DNA from: OLB7 sp966250335
Lineage (GTDB): Bacteria; Bacteroidota; Ignavibacteria; OLB7
Assembly: GCA_966250335.1 (NCBI GenBank)
Contig: CBINGZ010000011.1
Location: 1-64,000 of the forward strand
Direction: 5' to 3'
DNA length: 64,000 bases
The position numbers were made by a program, and so were the translations under genes. Each line of letters starts with the position of its first letter. Within the stretch, counting starts at the first letter, position 1. Shown piece by piece: positions 44,419 through 52,776 of the stretch. The notes under the pieces are model-generated. The model did not search any database, was not told where the DNA came from, and saw only the letters and a program-made list of their open reading frames with translations.

Positions 44419-44448
44419 GAAGGGGCGGATGATCATCCGCCCCTTCGC
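44419..44448. terminator. Bidirectional terminator: 30-bp perfect palindrome
   Basis: Positions 44419-44433 and 44434-44448 are exact reverse complements centred on TGATCA, 28 bases after the floA stop and 46 bases beyond the stop of the convergent DUF4402 gene. No U tract is present on either strand, so termination may be weak. Confidence 0.7.
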
Positions 44449-44494
44449 GTTGGCGGAGGCCGTCGCGTCGCCCCCGCCGTGTTGTCGTGCTGCG

Positions 44495-45046
44495 TCAGTT
44501 CTGGTACATGGCGGTCACCTGGAAGGTGCCGCTGTAGGCCCCCTGCTGCTGTGTCTGCGACGGCGAGACGCTGCCGCCGATCCAGAGGTAGACCTGTCCC
44601 ATGCCGTCGGCATCGGTGCCGTTGCCGTCGGCGTCGGCGCTCAGAGCGACCGTGACGCTTCCGTTCGAGGCGTCGGCCGTGACGGCGCCTCCCTGTGCGT
44701 TCGAGCTGCTGTTGGCGGTCATGGCGTGGCGGAAGAGAGTCACGGTCATGCTTCCGCCGCTCCCGGCCGTCGTCGTGATCGTGGCGGTGGCAGGCACCGT
44801 CACGATAATGTCGTCCGATTCGTCGCCGCTGAAATTGAAGGCGCCGGCATTCGCCGTCGAAACCGGGACGGAGTTTGCCTGTCCCTTGGTGACCGAGCCG
44901 AATGAGAGTGCCGCAGTAGCAGTGCCGGTGATCGCGGTTGTGACCGTTGCGGAACAGGTCACGTTCGCTTGCGCATGCGCGGTCCGGCCTGCGAGCATCG
45001 CAGCGACCGTCAGCACACCCAGGGTAATCAAGCGTCCGTAGTGCAT
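44495..45046 (-). CDS. DUF4402-type secreted protein (pilin or adhesin-like)
   Basis: The protein of about 183 residues (ATG at 45046) has a signal peptide (HYGRLITLGVLTVAAMLAG, then THAQA). The mature part is beta-rich: CSATVTTAITGTATAALSFG, a NAGAFNFSGDESD segment, a Thr/Ser/Gly-rich mid region, and the C-terminal strand GAYSGTFQVTAMYQN, all typical of DUF4402. Such proteins resemble fimbrial subunits and are exported across at least the inner membrane. No chaperone or usher is nearby. An upstream in-frame extension to 45325 is unlikely to be coding. Confidence 0.82.
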   Translation of the reverse strand: MHYGRLITLGVLTVAAMLAGRTAHAQANVTCSATVTTAITGTATAALSFGSVTKGQANSVPVSTANAGAFNFSGDESDDIIVTVPATATITTTAGSGGSMTVTLFRHAMTANSSSNAQGGAVTADASNGSVTVALSADADGNGTDADGMGQVYLWIGGSVSPSQTQQQGAYSGTFQVTAMYQN

Positions 45047-45346
45047 GTAGAGGAGGAGGAATGTGTTAGGAAAGAACCCCTGAGGAGCCCGGCGTCGATC
45101 GGCGCGCGGGCAGTACAAATATCGTGATGTAAAGGCCCGCGCAACACCGGGGGGAACACCGATTTCCCCTGCGGGAATTACCGAGTTCGTTACGCCCTGC
45201 AATAGATCCGCGGCGTGCCGGTCAGGTGTCTCGCGCTGCGATTCGGTAATGCGGCATGAGAGGCGGGGAGGAGGAAAACGGCGATTCCTAGCGAAAACGG
45301 CGGATATTCGTGACAGGCGGATCACGGAGCGATGGTTCCGTCGGTC

Positions 45347-45406
45347 GTCGGGATCCGTAGATCCCGCAGTCGACTGCTCCGTAGAACTACGGAGCCGGCA
45401 AGGGGG
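45347..45406. repeat. Three tandem short palindromes in a gene-free stretch (45047-45525)
   Basis: GGGATC-CGTA-GATCCC, then GCAGTC-GACTGC, then CTCCGTAG-AA-CTACGGAG follow one another within 60 bases. A further GGATATG...CATATCC pair lies at 45466-45490, just before the RmlA gene. The rest of the 479-base gap shows no gene. These resemble the stem-loops of the 35-kb island and could be REP-like elements. Confidence 0.5.
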
Positions 45407-45525
45407 TCAAACTCCCGGAATCGCTCCGCCGCGCCATAAAGTGCTCGTGATGGGGAGGAAACGGGGGATATGGATCTCCATTTCATATCCGCGATTGGGC
45501 GTATATCCCTAACTTGGGCCACTCT

Positions 45526-46596
45526 ATGAAAGCGCTTATTACCGCCGGCGGCCGCGGAACACGGCTGCGGCCCATCACGCACACGCAGAACAAGCATCTC
45601 ATCCCCATCGCCAACAAGCCGATCCTCCGCTATGCGCTGGATGCGGTCATCGACGCGGGGATCGTCGACGTCGGCATCGTGGTCGGCGTCGACAACGGCG
45701 CGGAGGTGGAGGCCGCCTTCGGCGACGGGTCGGCGCTCGGTCTGCGGCTGACCTATATCTGGCAGGAGGCGCCGCTCGGCCTTGCCCATGTCGTGAAGAT
45801 CTCGCGGGAGTTCATCGGGGATGATCCCTTCGTCTTCTATCTCGGGGATAATATCGTGGTGGGTGGGATCAACAGGTTCGCGCGGGCGTTCGAGGAGAGC
45901 GATCTCGACTGCTACCTGACGCTCGCCCGCGTCCGCGATCCCGAACGGTTCGGCGTGCCGGAGTTCGATCCGGCCGGAAGGATCGTCGGCGTCGAGGAGA
46001 AACCGCGCTCCCCCCGGAGCCCCTACGCCGTCAGCGGGATCTATTTCTATCGTTCGGCGATCTTCGATGCGGTCGACGCGATCGCGCCGAGTCAGAGGGG
46101 AGAGCTGGAGATCAGCGACGCCCACGACTATCTGCTGAAGCACGGGTACCGCGTGGGGCACGGCGAGATCACCGGATGGTGGAAGGATACCGGGATGCCG
46201 AGCGATCTGCTGGAGGCGAACCGTCTGGTCCTGAGCAAGATCGAGGAGCGGCGTGACGGCCTTGTCGACTCCGAGAGCGACATCGCCGGCGACGTCATCA
46301 TCGAGCCGGGGGCGGAGGTGATCGCCAGCCGGGTCAGAGGGCCGGTCATCATCGGCGCCGGAGCGCGCGTCGTCGATTCCTACATCGGGCCCTACAGTTC
46401 GATCGGGCCCGATTGCAGACTGCAGGGATGCGAGGTCGAATATTCGATCCTCATGGAGAGAGTGACCGTCCGCAACGTCAACATCAGGATTGAAGGGAGC
46501 CTGCTTGCCAACGACGTGGAGATCCTCTGTTCGGAGGGGAAGCCGCGCGTGCATCGCTTCATCCTCGGGGAGCAGAGCCGGGTCGATCTCGTCTGA
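45526..46596 (+). CDS. Long-form glucose-1-phosphate thymidylyltransferase-like nucleotidyltransferase
   Basis: This sugar-nucleotide synthase activates hexose-1-phosphate. The 356-residue protein has the pyrophosphorylase motif GGRGTRLRPITHTQNKHLIP, the metal-binding YLGDN, VEEKPRSP, and a GWWKDTGMPSDLLEAN region. The C-terminal left-handed beta-helix (about 255-350; VIIEPGAEVIASRV, VIIGAGARVVDSYI) marks the long RmlA group. It may feed the polysaccharide system at 21.9 kb with an activated deoxysugar. ATG 45526 is used; TAACTTGG lies 8 bases upstream, so the transcript may be almost leaderless. Confidence 0.9.
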   Translation: MKALITAGGRGTRLRPITHTQNKHLIPIANKPILRYALDAVIDAGIVDVGIVVGVDNGAEVEAAFGDGSALGLRLTYIWQEAPLGLAHVVKISREFIGDDPFVFYLGDNIVVGGINRFARAFEESDLDCYLTLARVRDPERFGVPEFDPAGRIVGVEEKPRSPRSPYAVSGIYFYRSAIFDAVDAIAPSQRGELEISDAHDYLLKHGYRVGHGEITGWWKDTGMPSDLLEANRLVLSKIEERRDGLVDSESDIAGDVIIEPGAEVIASRVRGPVIIGAGARVVDSYIGPYSSIGPDCRLQGCEVEYSILMERVTVRNVNIRIEGSLLANDVEILCSEGKPRVHRFILGEQSRVDLV

Positions 46597-46664
46597 CCGA
46601 TCCGTTTCCCGGCGGCTTCGATCCACGATCAATCGACGGATAAATTCCGTCGTATCAGGATACA

Positions 46665-47453
46665 GTGCTCGTCATACCCAATATCGAGATCCAGAACGGC
46701 CGCTGCATCCGGATGATCGCCAGCGGCGCGCGCGATGCGGTCAACGTCTATTCGGACGATCCGATCGAGATGGCGCTGCTGTGGCGGAAGGAGAACGCGA
46801 AGTCGATCCATGTCACCGACTACGACGCCCTGTTCGACAGGAACATGACGAACATGGAATCGGTGAAGGCGATGGCGCGTGCCGTGGAGATTCCTCTTCA
46901 GCTCCTTACCCGTCTGGAGTCCGCGGCGGCCTGCGAGTCGCTGCTGAACGGGGGGATCTATCGTATTATCCTGCATGATCTTCTGGTGCAGGACCCGGAG
47001 GGGGTTCGCGCCCTGATCGCCGGGTTCGGGCCCTCCAGGATCTGCGCGGGGGCCCTCACGCAGGGGGGATTCATGCTCGGCTTCGAGGAGCGGCCGATGA
47101 CCACGATCGAGTTCGCATCGCTGGCGGAATCGCTCGGCATGAACCGTATTTTCTTCTCCGACCGTGAGTACGACGGTCAGCTCCGGGGACCGAACCTTGC
47201 CGAGCTGCGCCGCCTCGCCTCCGCGACCAGCCTTCATATCACCGCCGCCGGCGGCGTCGCCTCGGTCGAGCATCTCTGGATGCTCCAGGAGATGCGCCCG
47301 CTGGGGGTCGATTCGGTGGTGATCGGACGGGCGTTCTACGAGAACCGCTTCCCCTGCCAGGAACTCTGGCGTGACATCGAAGTCGAAAGGATGAAGTCCG
47401 GCAAAAGCTGGAAGGATGAGATCTCCACATCGCGTCTGGCCCGCGATACGTGA
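46665..47453 (+). CDS. HisA/HisF-like TIM-barrel protein with altered catalytic acids
   Basis: The 262-residue protein starts at GTG 46665 (AGGA upstream). It aligns with HisA from the first strand (LVIPNIEIQNGRCIRM) to the phosphate sites (ITAAGGVASVEHLW and DSVVIGRAFYENRF). HisA uses Asp8 and an Asp in strand 5; here residue 8 is Glu and the strand-5 segment reads ICAGALTQGGFML, with Leu or Thr where Asp is expected. Phosphate binding looks intact but the isomerase chemistry may not be. No other his gene is nearby, so a different sugar-phosphate substrate is plausible. Confidence 0.8.
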   Translation: MLVIPNIEIQNGRCIRMIASGARDAVNVYSDDPIEMALLWRKENAKSIHVTDYDALFDRNMTNMESVKAMARAVEIPLQLLTRLESAAACESLLNGGIYRIILHDLLVQDPEGVRALIAGFGPSRICAGALTQGGFMLGFEERPMTTIEFASLAESLGMNRIFFSDREYDGQLRGPNLAELRRLASATSLHITAAGGVASVEHLWMLQEMRPLGVDSVVIGRAFYENRFPCQELWRDIEVERMKSGKSWKDEISTSRLARDT

Positions 47454-47781
47454 TTCCATCCTGATCGGGCATCACCTCGGTGAAGGTGTTGAGGGAGATG
47501 GATGCCGTATTCCGGATCACGACCGTCGATATGCGGATCAGATCCGTCGCCGGCTCCCGAACGGAGCGCCTGCATCGATGGATAACCGATTCGGTCAGTC
47601 TGCACGATTGCCGGCTCCCGAAGGGAGCACCGATGTGTAGCAACGGACCGTTCATGATTTCTTAAGCCCTGAAGGGGCGTACCATCTTCTCCCGTTATTG
47701 CAAGAAGGAATGGTGCGCACCTACGGCGCTACGGAAATAGAGGTTGATCGACTGAAGGAAGCATCATTATCAATCCCTGTG
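47454..47781. repeat. Gene-free stretch with an imperfect direct repeat
   Basis: The words GCCGGCTCCCGAACGGAGC (47549-47567) and GCCGGCTCCCGAAGGGAGC (47610-47628) differ by one base and each contains a short inverted repeat. GCCCTGAAGGGGC near 47668 is another small palindrome. No convincing gene is seen in either direction. This is a third non-coding patch of the same palindrome-rich style. Confidence 0.5.
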
Positions 47782-49725
47782 ATGAGCGACGACCCGATTC
47801 CCGACAACGATCTCACCGTCAATGTATCCTCTCCCGATGATGGTGCGGGGAGGAACGAAGGAGCGGCCGCTTCGCTTTCCCGCAGAGAGTTCCTTGTGGG
47901 GCTCGGAGTTGCGGTCGCTGCCGGACCGGCGCTTCTGACGTCGGTCGCCGCCCGGCCCGGTGGGGCGGAGGGGAGGGCTCGCGCGGCGGCGGATCAGCCC
48001 AATATCGTGATCATCATCACCGATCAGGAACGCTATCCCCAGCACTGGCCCTCCGGCTGGTCGGAGGCGAACCTTCCCAACCGGAAACGTCTGGCCGACA
48101 CCGGCATCAGCTTCACCCACGCCTTCTGCAACACCTGCATGTGCTCCCCCAGCAGGAGCACCCTGGTGACCGGCCTCTATCCCGCCCGGCACGGCGTGAT
48201 CGACACCCTGGTCGACAGCGGGGAGTACTCGGCGCTCGATTCCGTCCTCCCGACCGACACCCAGAACATGGCGCGGATGCTCAAGTCCGCCGGCTACAAT
48301 GTGGTCTACAAGGGGAAGTGGCATCTGAGCAAGCCGTTGCACGGGAGCGAGTTCACCCCGGAGGACGCGGCCCTCTACGGCTTCGACGGCTGGGACCCGC
48401 CCGATGCCGGCGAAGACACCGACGTGGAGCATTTCGGCGGAGGTCGCGCCGACAACGACGGGCGCTTCGCCGGCGATGCCGTGAACTTCCTCGCGGAGGT
48501 CGATCCCGCAAAGCCGTTCGCGCTGATCGTGTCGCTCGTCAACCCGCACGATCTCCTTGCCTACCCCGGCTCGTGGAGTCAGGATTATTCGAGCGGGGAG
48601 TTCGAGCAGGGGATAGAGCTTCCCCCCACCGTCGACGAGGATCTTTCCACCAAACCTTCCTGCCAGAAGACCTTCGTGCAGCGGACGCCGCTCCGGCTGG
48701 GCGCCCTGACGACCGAAGCGCAGAAACGGACCTACGTCAACTTCTACGCCTATCTCCACAAGGTCGTGGACGCCCGGATCGGCATGATCATCGACGCCCT
48801 GGAGGCGCCGCGCGGCCTGAACGGCAAGGAGCCGTCGCTTCGTGACCGGACGATCGTGATCCGCACCGCCGACCACGGCGAGATGGGACTCTCGCACGGC
48901 GGCATGCGCCAGAAGGCGTTCAACGTCTACGAGGAGTCGATCCGCATCCCGCTGGTGATCTCCAACCCGGTTCTCTTTCCCGCTCCCGTCGTCACCGGTT
49001 CGCTCGCCTCGCTCGTCGATCTCATGCCGACGATCGCGACCATGGCGAAGGTCGACAAAAGCGGATGGGAGTTCCAGGGAAATGATCTCTCTCCGATCCT
49101 TTCATCGCCCGCCGCGACTGTTCAGGATGCGATCCATTTCACCTACGACGACCAGCGGGCGGGGAGCGGCATGGTTCGGGAGGCGGTGCCGCAGCCGAAC
49201 CATATCCGTTGCCTGCGCGACGACCGCTGGAAGTATGCGATATATTTCGATCCGGCCGGGGCCGAGGAGAGCGAGTACGAGATGTACGATCTTTCGGTCG
49301 ATCCGCTGGAGACGAACAACCTGGCCCGTTCGACCGATCCGGCCGTGGTCTCTCAGCGCGAGGCGCTGCATGAGCGGCTGACGGCGATGATGATCGAGAA
49401 GGGGACGCTTCCTCCGGTGCTTTCCGATGTTCCCCTGGAGGGTCCCCTGAAGGGATCGGCCGGAAGCGGTGAGCTCCTCTCCTTCAGGGTCGACGCCGCC
49501 GGTGCGGCGGTCGTCGTCCGCTTCAGGCTGGCGGCTCCGTCGCCGGAGGCCTCGGTGACGATCGTCGACTCGATCGGCCGCCGTCTGGATGAGCGCAGGT
49601 TCACCGGGCTGGAGGCGGGGGAGCACCAGGCGTCGTTCCCGATCCGGCACCGGAGGGTCGCCTACTTCTGCATGGTGCGCGCCGGCTCGTTCCGCGCCAC
49701 CGGTAAATGTATTGTTGCACGATAG
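47782..49725 (+). CDS. Sulfatase with twin-arginine signal and T9SS sorting domain
   Basis: Of the 647 residues, 34-55 hold a Tat-like signal (SRREFLVGLGVAVAAGPALL). The type I sulfatase domain follows, with PNIVIIITDQE, the formylglycine motif CSPSRSTLVTG (Cys121), GKWHL and a metal-binding TADHGEMGLSHGG. The last 85 residues end in YFCMVRAGSFRATGKCIVAR, a T9SS type A sorting signal. Cys121 would be oxidised to formylglycine before export. Choosing ATG 47782 gives the shortest sensible N terminus; the region before it belongs to the repeat patch. The likely role is sulfate-ester hydrolysis of a polysaccharide at the cell surface. Confidence 0.88.
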   Translation: MSDDPIPDNDLTVNVSSPDDGAGRNEGAAASLSRREFLVGLGVAVAAGPALLTSVAARPGGAEGRARAAADQPNIVIIITDQERYPQHWPSGWSEANLPNRKRLADTGISFTHAFCNTCMCSPSRSTLVTGLYPARHGVIDTLVDSGEYSALDSVLPTDTQNMARMLKSAGYNVVYKGKWHLSKPLHGSEFTPEDAALYGFDGWDPPDAGEDTDVEHFGGGRADNDGRFAGDAVNFLAEVDPAKPFALIVSLVNPHDLLAYPGSWSQDYSSGEFEQGIELPPTVDEDLSTKPSCQKTFVQRTPLRLGALTTEAQKRTYVNFYAYLHKVVDARIGMIIDALEAPRGLNGKEPSLRDRTIVIRTADHGEMGLSHGGMRQKAFNVYEESIRIPLVISNPVLFPAPVVTGSLASLVDLMPTIATMAKVDKSGWEFQGNDLSPILSSPAATVQDAIHFTYDDQRAGSGMVREAVPQPNHIRCLRDDRWKYAIYFDPAGAEESEYEMYDLSVDPLETNNLARSTDPAVVSQREALHERLTAMMIEKGTLPPVLSDVPLEGPLKGSAGSGELLSFRVDAAGAAVVVRFRLAAPSPEASVTIVDSIGRRLDERRFTGLEAGEHQASFPIRHRRVAYFCMVRAGSFRATGKCIVAR

Positions 49726-49734
49726 TTCCGGATC

Positions 49735-51039
49735 ATGAAGAAGAGACCCGCAAACCCCGCCTCCGAACTGAAGCCGCTCGCCGTCAGGATGCGGCCCGCA
49801 TCGCTCGACGATGTGGTGGGGCAGGATCACCTTCTGGGGAAGGGGCGCGCGCTCCGGCGGATGGTGGAGAGCGGGCGGCTCCGGTCGATGATCCTGTGGG
49901 GGCCTCCCGGCGTCGGGAAGACCACCATCGCGCAGCTTCTGGCCGATGCGGTCGGGGCCGAGTTCCGGCAGCTTTCGGCGGTCTCCAGCGGCGTGAAGGA
50001 TGTGCGCGAGGTGCTGGAGGTCGGGCGGAGGTTTCATGCGGAGGGACGGCAGCTCATCCTCTTTCTCGATGAGATCCATCGCTTCAACAAGGCGCAGCAG
50101 GATGCGCTCCTTCCGGCGGTCGAGGAGGGATGGATCACGCTGATCGGCGCCACCACGGAGAACCCCTCGTTCGAGGTGATCGCCCCGCTCCTTTCCCGCT
50201 CCGCCGTCTTCAAACTCCAGTCGCTCGACGCCGGGGCGCTCGACGTCCTGATAGATCGCGCCATGAGCTTCGACGAACGGCTGCACGGTATGACGATCGG
50301 GGACCGCGATCTGCTGAAGCTCCTCTCGGGAGGGGACGGCAGGAAGCTCCTGACGGGACTCGAAATGTCTCGTGATCTGACAGGCCCCGACGCGACCGAG
50401 ATCTCCGGCGATCATATCCGCGCCGCCTTCAGCAGTCGCCAGTTCTACGACAAGGCGGGCGACATGCATTACGATACGATCTCCGCCTTCATCAAGAGCA
50501 TGCGCGGGAGCGATCCCGATGCGGCCCTCTTCTATCTGGCGCGGATGATCGAGTCGGGGGAGGACCCGCTCTTCATCGCCCGGCGGATGGTCATCTTCGC
50601 CAGCGAGGATGTGGGAAACGCCGATCCCTACGGCATCACCCTTGCGACCAACGTCATGATGGCGGTGGAGCGGGTGGGGATGCCGGAAGGACGGATCATC
50701 CTGGCGCAGGGGGTGACCTATCTCGCCTCCGCCCAGAAGAGCAACGCCAGCTACATGGCGCTGGAAACGGCGCTGGAGGATGCGCGGAATCATCCCCATA
50801 TCGCCCCGCCCCTCCTTATCAGAAACGCGCCGACCGGACTGATGAAGTCGCTCGGCTACGGCAGGGGATACAAGTATGCGCACGACTTCGCCGGAAACTT
50901 CGTGCGGCAGCAGTATCTGCCGGAGGAGCTGAAGGGGCGCGTCTACTACAGGCCGACCGAGAACGGGGGGGAGAAGAAGATCCACGACCGCCTGGGGATC
51001 CTCTGGCCCGAGAGGTATCAGGGGGGAACGAAGAAGTAA
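49735..51039 (+). CDS. rarA: Replication-associated recombination protein RarA (MgsA)
   Basis: This AAA+ ATPase acts at stalled replication forks. The 434-residue protein has LAVRMRPASLDDVVGQDHLL, Walker A GPPGVGKTT, Walker B LFLDEIHRFNKAQQD, sensor GATTENPSFEV, and the C-terminal tetramerisation domain with SDPDAALFYLARMIESGEDP-like sequence. Length and motifs match E. coli RarA. It begins 9 bases after the sulfatase stop and ends 12 bases before nadB. Confidence 0.96.
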   Translation: MKKRPANPASELKPLAVRMRPASLDDVVGQDHLLGKGRALRRMVESGRLRSMILWGPPGVGKTTIAQLLADAVGAEFRQLSAVSSGVKDVREVLEVGRRFHAEGRQLILFLDEIHRFNKAQQDALLPAVEEGWITLIGATTENPSFEVIAPLLSRSAVFKLQSLDAGALDVLIDRAMSFDERLHGMTIGDRDLLKLLSGGDGRKLLTGLEMSRDLTGPDATEISGDHIRAAFSSRQFYDKAGDMHYDTISAFIKSMRGSDPDAALFYLARMIESGEDPLFIARRMVIFASEDVGNADPYGITLATNVMMAVERVGMPEGRIILAQGVTYLASAQKSNASYMALETALEDARNHPHIAPPLLIRNAPTGLMKSLGYGRGYKYAHDFAGNFVRQQYLPEELKGRVYYRPTENGGEKKIHDRLGILWPERYQGGTKK

Positions 51040-51051
51040 GCCTCATCCGAC

Positions 51052-52674
51052 ATGCCCACCACACATCAATCCGATATTCTGATCCTCGGCTCCGGCATCG
51101 CCGGGCTCTTCTTCGCCCTGCACGCAGCCGAGCTGGGGCAGGTCACGATCATCACGAAGAAGGAGCGGGCCGCCTCCAACACGAACTACGCCCAGGGAGG
51201 AATCGCCGCGGTGATCGAGGCCGACGACTCGTTCCAGGAGCATATCCGCGACACGCTCGTCGCCGGAGCGGGACTATGCAACGAGGAAGCCGTCACGATT
51301 CTCGTGACCGAGGGACCGGATCGGATCAGAGACCTGATAAAGATCGGGGCACGATTTACGATGAACGCCGGGGGGAGGCTCGATCTCGGGAGGGAGGGGG
51401 GACATTCCCGCCACAGGATCGTCCACGCGGCCGACCTGACCGGACGCGAGATCGAACGCGCGCTCCTCGACGCCGTTGCCGCGAACCCGAACATCCGGCT
51501 CATGGAGCATTACTCGGCCGTGGAGCTGATCACCGAGCACCACGTTCCCGGCGCGGGGCGCCCCGGCGTGCGGCACAGGCAGTGCTTCGGCGTCTACGCG
51601 CTCGACACGCGGAGCGGGGAGGTCGACACCTTTCTGGCGCGCCGGACGCTCCTGGCGACCGGCGGGTGCGGGCAGGTCTATCTCCACACCACGAACCCCG
51701 ATATCGCCACCGGCGACGGCTATGCGATGGCGTATCGCGCCGGGGTGATCCTGGCCGACATGGAGTTCGTCCAGTTCCATCCCACAAGCCTCTACGCTCC
51801 CGGACGCGAGGAGACCTTCCTGATCACCGAGGCGGTCCGCGGGCACGGCGGTATCCTTCGTTCGAAGGAGGGGGAGCGGTTCATGTCGCGATACGATGAG
51901 CGCCTGGAGCTTGCTCCTCGCGATATCGTCGCCCGCGCCATCGACGCCGAGCTGAAGAGGAGCGGCGAGCCGTGCGTCTATCTCGATGTGACACATATCC
52001 CGCACCAGGAGTTCAGGGAGCATTTCCCGAACATCGATGCGGTCTGCGCGGCCGAGGGGATCGACGTCGCCACGGAGTGGATCCCCGTCGTTCCGGCGGC
52101 CCATTACCAGTGCGGCGGAATCCTCTCCGACACCTGCGGCCGGACGTCGCTCAGGCGGCTCTATGTCTGCGGCGAGGCGTCGTCTACCGGCGTCCACGGC
52201 GCCAACCGGCTGGCGAGCAACTCGCTGCTGGAGGCGCTCGTCTTCGCCCGGCGCGCGTTCGACGACATCCGGGAGAGCTGGATCGACGCGGCCCTGGAGC
52301 CGGTCCCCGCCATCCAGCCGTGGAACGACCGCGGGCTCTTCAACATCGAGGAATGGATCGTGATCGAACACGACAGGCGGGAGATCCAGCAGATCATGTG
52401 GGATCTGGTCGGGATCGTCAGATCGAACGTCAGGCTCCTCCGCGCGCAGCGACGGCTGCGGCTGATCCGCGAGGAGATCGAGGAGTATTTCCGGCGGACC
52501 AGGATCACCCTGGAACTGCTGGAGCTGAGGAATATCGCGGAGAGCGCCCTGCTGATCGTGGAGGGGGCGATCAGGAGAAAGGAGAGCCGGGGGTTGCACT
52601 ACACCACCGACTATCCCGACCTCGACGACACGCTCTGGCTGCGGGACACGATCATCGAGAAGTCGGTGCTCTGA
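51052..52674 (+). CDS. nadB: L-aspartate oxidase
   Basis: The FAD enzyme makes iminoaspartate, the first step of NAD synthesis. The 540-residue protein has DILILGSGIAGLFFALHAAE (FAD), TNYAQGGIAAV, EGGHSRHRIVHAADLTGREI, and the active-site segment QFHPTSLY, as in NadB rather than SdhA. The partners nadA and nadC are not adjacent. It is followed by a strong bidirectional terminator. Confidence 0.96.
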   Translation: MPTTHQSDILILGSGIAGLFFALHAAELGQVTIITKKERAASNTNYAQGGIAAVIEADDSFQEHIRDTLVAGAGLCNEEAVTILVTEGPDRIRDLIKIGARFTMNAGGRLDLGREGGHSRHRIVHAADLTGREIERALLDAVAANPNIRLMEHYSAVELITEHHVPGAGRPGVRHRQCFGVYALDTRSGEVDTFLARRTLLATGGCGQVYLHTTNPDIATGDGYAMAYRAGVILADMEFVQFHPTSLYAPGREETFLITEAVRGHGGILRSKEGERFMSRYDERLELAPRDIVARAIDAELKRSGEPCVYLDVTHIPHQEFREHFPNIDAVCAAEGIDVATEWIPVVPAAHYQCGGILSDTCGRTSLRRLYVCGEASSTGVHGANRLASNSLLEALVFARRAFDDIRESWIDAALEPVPAIQPWNDRGLFNIEEWIVIEHDRREIQQIMWDLVGIVRSNVRLLRAQRRLRLIREEIEEYFRRTRITLELLELRNIAESALLIVEGAIRRKESRGLHYTTDYPDLDDTLWLRDTIIEKSVL

Positions 52675-52709
52675 GCGCGGCGGGATCGACCGTTATTCTG
52701 TAAAAAGCC

Positions 52710-52739
52710 GAAGGCCTCGCGGTTTCCCGTGAGGCCTTC
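52710..52739. terminator. Bidirectional terminator between nadB and the transglycosylase gene
   Basis: A 13-bp stem (52710-52722 with 52727-52739, one G-T pair) has loop TTTC and is followed by AGTTTT on the plus strand and by GGCTTTTTA on the minus strand. Confidence 0.9.
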
Positions 52740-52776
52740 AGTTTTGGGGATGGGGTATGAGGCTGCTTTCTCTTCT

